Source: ZC4RG35 sp041747855 (lineage in GTDB: Bacteria; Actinomycetota; Acidimicrobiia; Spongiisociales; ZC4RG35). Taken from it: a stretch of DNA of 64,000 bases. Location: NCBI GenBank assembly GCA_041747855.1, contig JBGTEJ010000055.1:62001-126000 (forward strand), given 5' to 3'. This document shows positions 59,875 to 64,000 of this stretch, piece by piece. Made by a program: the position numbers and the translations under genes. Positions within the stretch are counted from its first letter, which is position 1. Each line of letters opens with the position of its first letter. A model generated the notes under the pieces. The model saw nothing but the letters and a program-made list of their open reading frames with translations, did no database searches and was not told the origin of the DNA.

Positions 59875-61074
59875 ATGAGGGTGGCCGTAGTCGGAGGAGG
59901 GATCCAGGGTTCATGTGTGGCAATGGAACTCTCCCGGCAAGGTGTGGCCGTCGACCTCATCGAGGCGAACCCGTCGTTGATGCAAGAGGCATCCCGGAAC
60001 AACGAGGGGAAGATCCATCTTGGATTCGTCTATGCCAACGACCGGTCGCTTCACACGGCCAGGCTCATGGCCCGCGCAGCCGGAGAGTTCGCTCCATTGA
60101 TGCGACGATGGCTCGGCCCAACCTTCGACGAGCTGGCAACATCGACGCCGTTCATCTACGCGGTGCACGAGGACAGTCTCCTCACATCTGAGGAGCTGCA
60201 AGTCATGTACCGAGCCATCTCCAAGCTGATCCAAGAGACGATCAGCAGCGACGACTACTTCGGCATCGAGGACGCACACTCGGTCGAGAGGCTGATGGCA
60301 TCGGAGCATGAGTATGGGCCCGCAATCGATGCTGCCTTCGCTACAAGGGAGATCGCCATCGACCCGAGATTGGCAGCCGACCTGATCGTCAAGGTCATCT
60401 CGGACAATGAAGGGATCTCGGTCAAGACCGATACAACCGTCACATCGGTCAGGGCCGACCGTCGCGTGATTGAGGTTCAGTCGCCAGAAGGGCAGACTGA
60501 GATCCTCGGGCCATATGACCACATCATCAATTGCTCTTGGCGAAGCCGACTTGACCTCGACACGAAAGCCGGGCTGATAGCAGAGCCGCCGTGGACCTTT
60601 CGAATGAAGTACTCGTTGTGGTCACCCAGAACGCACCCCCCTCTACCCTCGACCACAGTTGTCCTTGGCAGCTTTGGGGACATCACTGACTATGGACCGG
60701 GCGGGCACTACCTGAACTGGTATTCGAGCGGACGACTTGGCTGGACGAACAACTTGGTTCCACCACCATGGCCATCCCGCCCCGACTCCGAGCTTGGTGC
60801 GCAAGTCGCCTCAGGCACAATTAGCAACTTGGCGTCTGTCGTTCCGCGGATCGAGGACCTGCGGAGTGAGCTGCTCGATGACTCGGATGTGAGAGGTGGG
60901 GTCATCTTCTCTCGCGGGGATACGGATGTGGACGACCCAGACAGCATGTTTCATCGCAGGTCGAATGTGGGTGTGCGATCGACAGGAAACTACCACTCGA
61001 TCGATACGGGGAAGTACACCAGTGCACCCTTGTTCGCGGTGGAAGTAGCGAGTCGAGTGTTGTCGTCTAGATGA
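59875..61074 (+). CDS. FAD-dependent oxidoreductase (DAO superfamily) in a glycan cluster
   Basis: 399 residues. FAD dinucleotide motif 'VAVVGGGIQGSCVAMELSRQGVAVDLIEANP' (about 3-33), then 'EASRNNEGKIHLGFVYANDRSLHTARLM' (about 38-65), the DAO/GlpD-type second strand region, and 'YGPGGHYLNWYSSGRLGWTN' in the C-terminal half. No signal peptide. Lies between rmlD and a GT2 with which it overlaps by 4 bases (ATGA), which suggests a role on a sugar, nucleotide-sugar or polyprenyl-linked glycan. The substrate cannot be read from the sequence; amino-acid oxidase relatives exist. Confidence 0.85.
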   Translation: MRVAVVGGGIQGSCVAMELSRQGVAVDLIEANPSLMQEASRNNEGKIHLGFVYANDRSLHTARLMARAAGEFAPLMRRWLGPTFDELATSTPFIYAVHEDSLLTSEELQVMYRAISKLIQETISSDDYFGIEDAHSVERLMASEHEYGPAIDAAFATREIAIDPRLAADLIVKVISDNEGISVKTDTTVTSVRADRRVIEVQSPEGQTEILGPYDHIINCSWRSRLDLDTKAGLIAEPPWTFRMKYSLWSPRTHPPLPSTTVVLGSFGDITDYGPGGHYLNWYSSGRLGWTNNLVPPPWPSRPDSELGAQVASGTISNLASVVPRIEDLRSELLDDSDVRGGVIFSRGDTDVDDPDSMFHRRSNVGVRSTGNYHSIDTGKYTSAPLFAVEVASRVLSSR

Positions 61075-62483
61075 GACCCGGAGTCTTTATCGCCATGCCT
61101 GTCTACTTGGGCACCGAGTTCATCGAGGAGTCGATTCGGTCGATTCTGGCCCAGACGTTCGAAGACTTTCATCTGGTCATGAGTGTCGACGGCGACGACG
61201 ACCAGACTATCGAAGTCTGCCGGAAGTACAGCGACGACCCAAGGGTCGATGTGGTCGTCCAAGAACAGCGTCTTGGATGGCCGGGCAACTTCAACTGGCT
61301 GGTTACAAACTGCGACAGGGAATTTTTCTGCTATTGGCAGCAGGACGATCTTGCTTCGACCACCTACCTGGAGAGTCTTCGGCGCGAATTGGCCTCCAGG
61401 CCGGACGCCTCGATCGCCTACACCGACGTCCAATGGTTCGGAGCCAAGTTCCATCGCGATTCAACACCAAGCATCGAAGGGACAGCACTGGCGCGTGTAA
61501 TGCAGCATATCGAAGCAATTCGCTACGAACCGTTGCGAGGGTTGATGCGCTCGGCCGATCTCCCACGTGACAAACCGGCCATTCCTGAGACACGCGACGA
61601 AAGTTGCCAGGAGGAGTTCGTCTTCCTGGCTCACATGGCGGCAGCCGGAGCATTCATAAGAGTCGACTCGGCTATGTACTTCAAACGACTTCATACGGCA
61701 AACGCCTTCGAGCGCTGGCTGCACTTCCCGGAGTGGCGACGGAGGAGAGGTTGGATTTCGATGGGGGCAGGCATGTACGACATCGCCCGATCGGTCGCCC
61801 CTGATGAACTGTCCGTTCCGACTCTTGCGCAGATCTTGGATCGTCTGGCTGTCAATCGCCTGGGTCGCGGGTACTTCTATCTCCCACCGCAGTCTCCGGA
61901 GGAACAGATGCGATTGACACGGGACTTCGTGGCGTATGCAGGTCTCGACCGGGCAGAACTGGGTGTGAGCAACGTTCAAACTCGAGGGTTGGAGCGCCCC
62001 GTCGCTAGAGGAATCATCGATGGCCTCGAGTATCAAAAGCAGGCATTCGAGGAACTGGAGGTGATCGCCGACTCGCTGTCCAATCTCGGCACTGTCACTC
62101 TCGAAATGGGCCAAGGAGTTGGGACTTGTCTCCTTGGCTATGGCTGGAGCAACCCGGAGCCCTGGGGCGTATGGACCGAGAGTGACGAGGCGACTCTCAA
62201 CATTCCTGCTCCACCGGGACGGAAGTGGGAAGCCCTGCTCACTGGACGCGCACTGGGTTCAGAGGGCACGTGGACGATTGGCTCGGGCACGGAAGACGGC
62301 CGGGTCAGGTATCAGTCATTCGAATTGCCCACCAGAATCGAGGTAGCGGTTCACTCCGACGGAACTGCTGGCTCCATTCGACTTGAGCTTCCAAGTGCAA
62401 CCTCGCCTTCCAGCCTCGGGTTGTCCAGTGACACCAGATTCCTCGGGTTTGGACTGGAACAACTTCAGATCAGCCTCGAATAG
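61071..62483 (+). CDS. GT2 glycosyltransferase with C-terminal beta domain
   Basis: 470 residues. GT2 domain at about 1-250: 'IAMPVYLGTEFIEESIRSILAQTFEDFHLVMSVDGDDDQTIEV', 'GWPGNFNWLV' and the acidic 'FFCYWQQDDLASTTYL' (about 86-101). The C-terminal part (about 345-470, 'LLGYGWSNPEPWGVWTESDEATLNIPAP...') resembles a galactose-binding-like or DUF7024-type beta domain found after some membrane GTs; that name is from memory. Translationally coupled to the FAD oxidoreductase. The 4-base convergent gap to the next gene leaves no room for a terminator. Confidence 0.85.
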   Translation: MRPGVFIAMPVYLGTEFIEESIRSILAQTFEDFHLVMSVDGDDDQTIEVCRKYSDDPRVDVVVQEQRLGWPGNFNWLVTNCDREFFCYWQQDDLASTTYLESLRRELASRPDASIAYTDVQWFGAKFHRDSTPSIEGTALARVMQHIEAIRYEPLRGLMRSADLPRDKPAIPETRDESCQEEFVFLAHMAAAGAFIRVDSAMYFKRLHTANAFERWLHFPEWRRRRGWISMGAGMYDIARSVAPDELSVPTLAQILDRLAVNRLGRGYFYLPPQSPEEQMRLTRDFVAYAGLDRAELGVSNVQTRGLERPVARGIIDGLEYQKQAFEELEVIADSLSNLGTVTLEMGQGVGTCLLGYGWSNPEPWGVWTESDEATLNIPAPPGRKWEALLTGRALGSEGTWTIGSGTEDGRVRYQSFELPTRIEVAVHSDGTAGSIRLELPSATSPSSLGLSSDTRFLGFGLEQLQISLE

Positions 62484-62487
62484 ACCA

Positions 62488-64000
62488 TCATTGCTCTGGC
62501 CGAAGGTCCACCAGCCAGTCATCACCTACGTGGCGAACGCTGACACCAGAAGGCAACTGGCTGATGATCCAGTCGATCTCATCGAAACTGTATGCAGCAT
62601 CGGTGGATTCAGCCGATCCGTGGAGTAGGACGTATCTGATATCCAGTTCAGAGATCCTGGTCAACGCCTGTGGGGCCGGGAACTCGACAAGAGCTGCAAC
62701 GGCCTCGGAGTACCCAGGGGGGAACCCCCCTGAGAACCCGTTGAACCTTCTCCGCCAATCTCCAATGGACTCCAGTAGACGAGGACCCTCGATGAAGACG
62801 AAAGCGATGTCGACGGCTGCCCGCATCGGCAGCTCAAGCACCGCGCCCGGGGCCGCCGATGCCAGGATCTCCCGCATCGGGGCCCGGTCTTCGACTGTCG
62901 CCCTCAGCGGAGCGACCCACATCTCCACCAGGACAATAGAGGTGATGATGGCCACCACCACCCACAGTTGCCTCTCTTCCAGCGCGCCGGACAATCGTTT
63001 GAGACCGTATGCGGCGAAGATTGCTATCGCCAAGAGTCCCGGCACAGCGAGTCGCGAGGCGGCACGGATGCTGTCGAAGCCAGGAACAAGTTCGCTGAAG
63101 AGCCGGAAGGGCATCGGAAACCCCAAGACGGTCGGGCCCATTGCCAGGACCAGCGACACAACCCCCACAAGAGCAAGAAGACCCAGCTCGTACCTGTTGC
63201 CTGGACCCTTACATTCGCCAGATCGCGTGCGGAATCTCAAGAACAGGGCGCCCCCGATCAAAGCGAGAACCGGGACTACCAAGCCGAGAAAGAACCCATG
63301 TTCGACGATCCCCGACGGCTGTCTCGCAACTGACCAGTTGAAAAGACGGCCGTACGCAAGGGATTCGGGAGCAGGGGTCAGAAAGTCGATCGGGTTCAGT
63401 CCCATCCCCCCAACTTCTCGTTCAAAGGGAACTCGATTTTGGAAGCCGGCGAACACGAGCGCGACGGGTCCGACAGTGGCCGCCGTCACCAACCCAGCCG
63501 CCGCGAAAGTAGTCCACCAATCGCGCTGTGGCTTCCAATGCCGAATCAGGTCAACCATCACAATGACCCCGACGCAGACAAACCAGATGGCTCCGTAGTA
63601 CAGAGACGCGGTGGTCAGCAGCGCAGTACTGAGGCCCAGCCATAAACCGTCCCGAAGTCGCCGAGACTCCAAAGCTCGAAACAAGGTCAGAAATGCGAGC
63701 GGAAAGAAGCCGAGAGTCAACAACTGGAGGTGACCTTGGTGCATGAACACATACCCGGAGAACGTGAAGGACGCAGACGCCAGCAGTGCCACTGGGGCCC
63801 CAGCCAGTCGACGTGCGAGCACGAATGTGCTGATGAAACAGAAGACCGCCAAGGCGAGAAGAACAAAGTTGTGCGCCACCACCTCGCTGCCCGTCAGCGC
63901 TTCAACCAAACCGAATGGAATCACCAGGGGCAACATCAGTTCCGAGTACTTCAGGGCTTCCCCGTATGGATGGAACATGTTGCCGTTGAAGAAGTTCGAG
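62488..64000 (-). CDS. GT-C-like polytopic membrane protein (5' end outside window)
   Basis: At least 503 residues; the frame is open to the right edge ('SNFFNGNMFHPYGEAL'), so the true start lies beyond 64000. Eleven or so TM helices (for example 'LALAVFCFISTFVLARRL', 'LLASASFTFSGYVF', 'WLGLSTALLTTASLYYGAIWFVCVGVIVM', 'LLALVGVVSLVLAMGPTVLG') are followed by an extracytoplasmic C-terminus. The 'NMFHPYGEA...' luminal segment and topology fit GT-C type sugar transferases using polyprenyl-phosphate donors. Convergent with the GT2 gene. Role likely in the same surface glycan; not proven. Confidence 0.75.
   Translation of the reverse strand, partial: SNFFNGNMFHPYGEALKYSELMLPLVIPFGLVEALTGSEVVAHNFVLLALAVFCFISTFVLARRLAGAPVALLASASFTFSGYVFMHQGHLQLLTLGFFPLAFLTLFRALESRRLRDGLWLGLSTALLTTASLYYGAIWFVCVGVIVMVDLIRHWKPQRDWWTTFAAAGLVTAATVGPVALVFAGFQNRVPFEREVGGMGLNPIDFLTPAPESLAYGRLFNWSVARQPSGIVEHGFFLGLVVPVLALIGGALFLRFRTRSGECKGPGNRYELGLLALVGVVSLVLAMGPTVLGFPMPFRLFSELVPGFDSIRAASRLAVPGLLAIAIFAAYGLKRLSGALEERQLWVVVAIITSIVLVEMWVAPLRATVEDRAPMREILASAAPGAVLELPMRAAVDIAFVFIEGPRLLESIGDWRRRFNGFSGGFPPGYSEAVAALVEFPAPQALTRISELDIRYVLLHGSAESTDAAYSFDEIDWIISQLPSGVSVRHVGDDWLVDLRPEQ

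Noticed and set aside
1..64000. tRNA genes, rRNA, CRISPR arrays, transposases, phage integrases
   Set aside because: None seen by eye on either strand. The only tRNA-like sequence is the tmRNA at 2921-3272, and the only clear direct nucleotide repeats are the two 61-bp units.

Overview
The window is one contiguous piece of a high-GC bacterial chromosome that reads as Actinomycetota, most plausibly a deep-branching class such as Acidimicrobiia. The evidence is a DUF3499-like protein, a DUF5719-like protein and coenzyme F420 genes (cofD, cofE) in one neighbourhood, a LytR-CpsA-Psr protein, a single-cysteine LpdA-type flavoprotein, an actinobacterial-style acyl-CoA carboxylase pair and many GTG/TTG starts in tightly coupled operons. 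The placement is inference from gene content. Genes are dense: no gap exceeds about 180 bases. I found no tRNA, rRNA, CRISPR array, insertion sequence or integrase.

Layout. 1-2.7 kb: 5' part of an NAD-dependent formate dehydrogenase, a membrane protein, and a GC-rich pterin-dehydratase-like/VOC protein. 2.8-10 kb, minus strand: a ribosome-rescue, division and secretion block (secA, prfB, ftsE, ftsX, smpB, a small coiled-coil membrane protein, tmRNA), with a 61-bp hairpin-bearing tandem repeat between secA and prfB. 10-11.2 kb: an orphan LuxR-type response regulator and a ComF-like phosphoribosyltransferase. 11.3-23.4 kb, mostly minus strand: an actinobacterial sugar-phosphate locus (sahH, SIS-type isomerase, Trm112-like protein, phosphomannomutase, several small zinc-type proteins, membrane thioredoxin, DUF5719-like protein, two large membrane proteins). 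23.4-25 kb: cofD and cofE. 25-37 kb: UDP-glucose dehydrogenase, LCP ligase, a dienelactone-hydrolase-like protein, biotin ligase, acyl-CoA carboxylase beta and alpha subunits, LpdA-like flavoprotein and a bifunctional PBP with PASTA domains. 37-64 kb: an exopolysaccharide/surface-glycan region with flippase, polyprenyl-phosphate sugar transferase, O-antigen ligase/polymerase, at least six other glycosyltransferases, rmlC-rmlA-rmlD, an FAD oxidoreductase and secreted enzymes. Leucyl aminopeptidase and a membrane protein interrupt it.

How it fits together. The sugar-phosphate genes (isomerase, phosphomannomutase, UGDH, RmlCAD) supply activated mannose, glucuronate and rhamnose. The priming sugar transferase, glycosyltransferases, Wzx-like flippase and Wzy/WaaL-like protein would assemble and export a polysaccharide, and the LCP protein could attach it to the peptidoglycan that the PBP builds. 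PrfB, SmpB and tmRNA form a translation termination/rescue group beside FtsEX and SecA.

The most interesting feature is in the glycan region. Three secreted proteins with unrelated catalytic domains (SpoIID/LytB, a PQQ-type sugar dehydrogenase with PKD, and a GH26-like protein) end in the same roughly 230-residue, blade-repeat module. Its repeats keep their order, a long second blade and one cysteine in each of blades 1 and 2. It looks like a circularly closed five-bladed propeller that may act as a common surface or glycan anchor. The GH26-like protein also carries Gln where the nucleophile Glu is expected.
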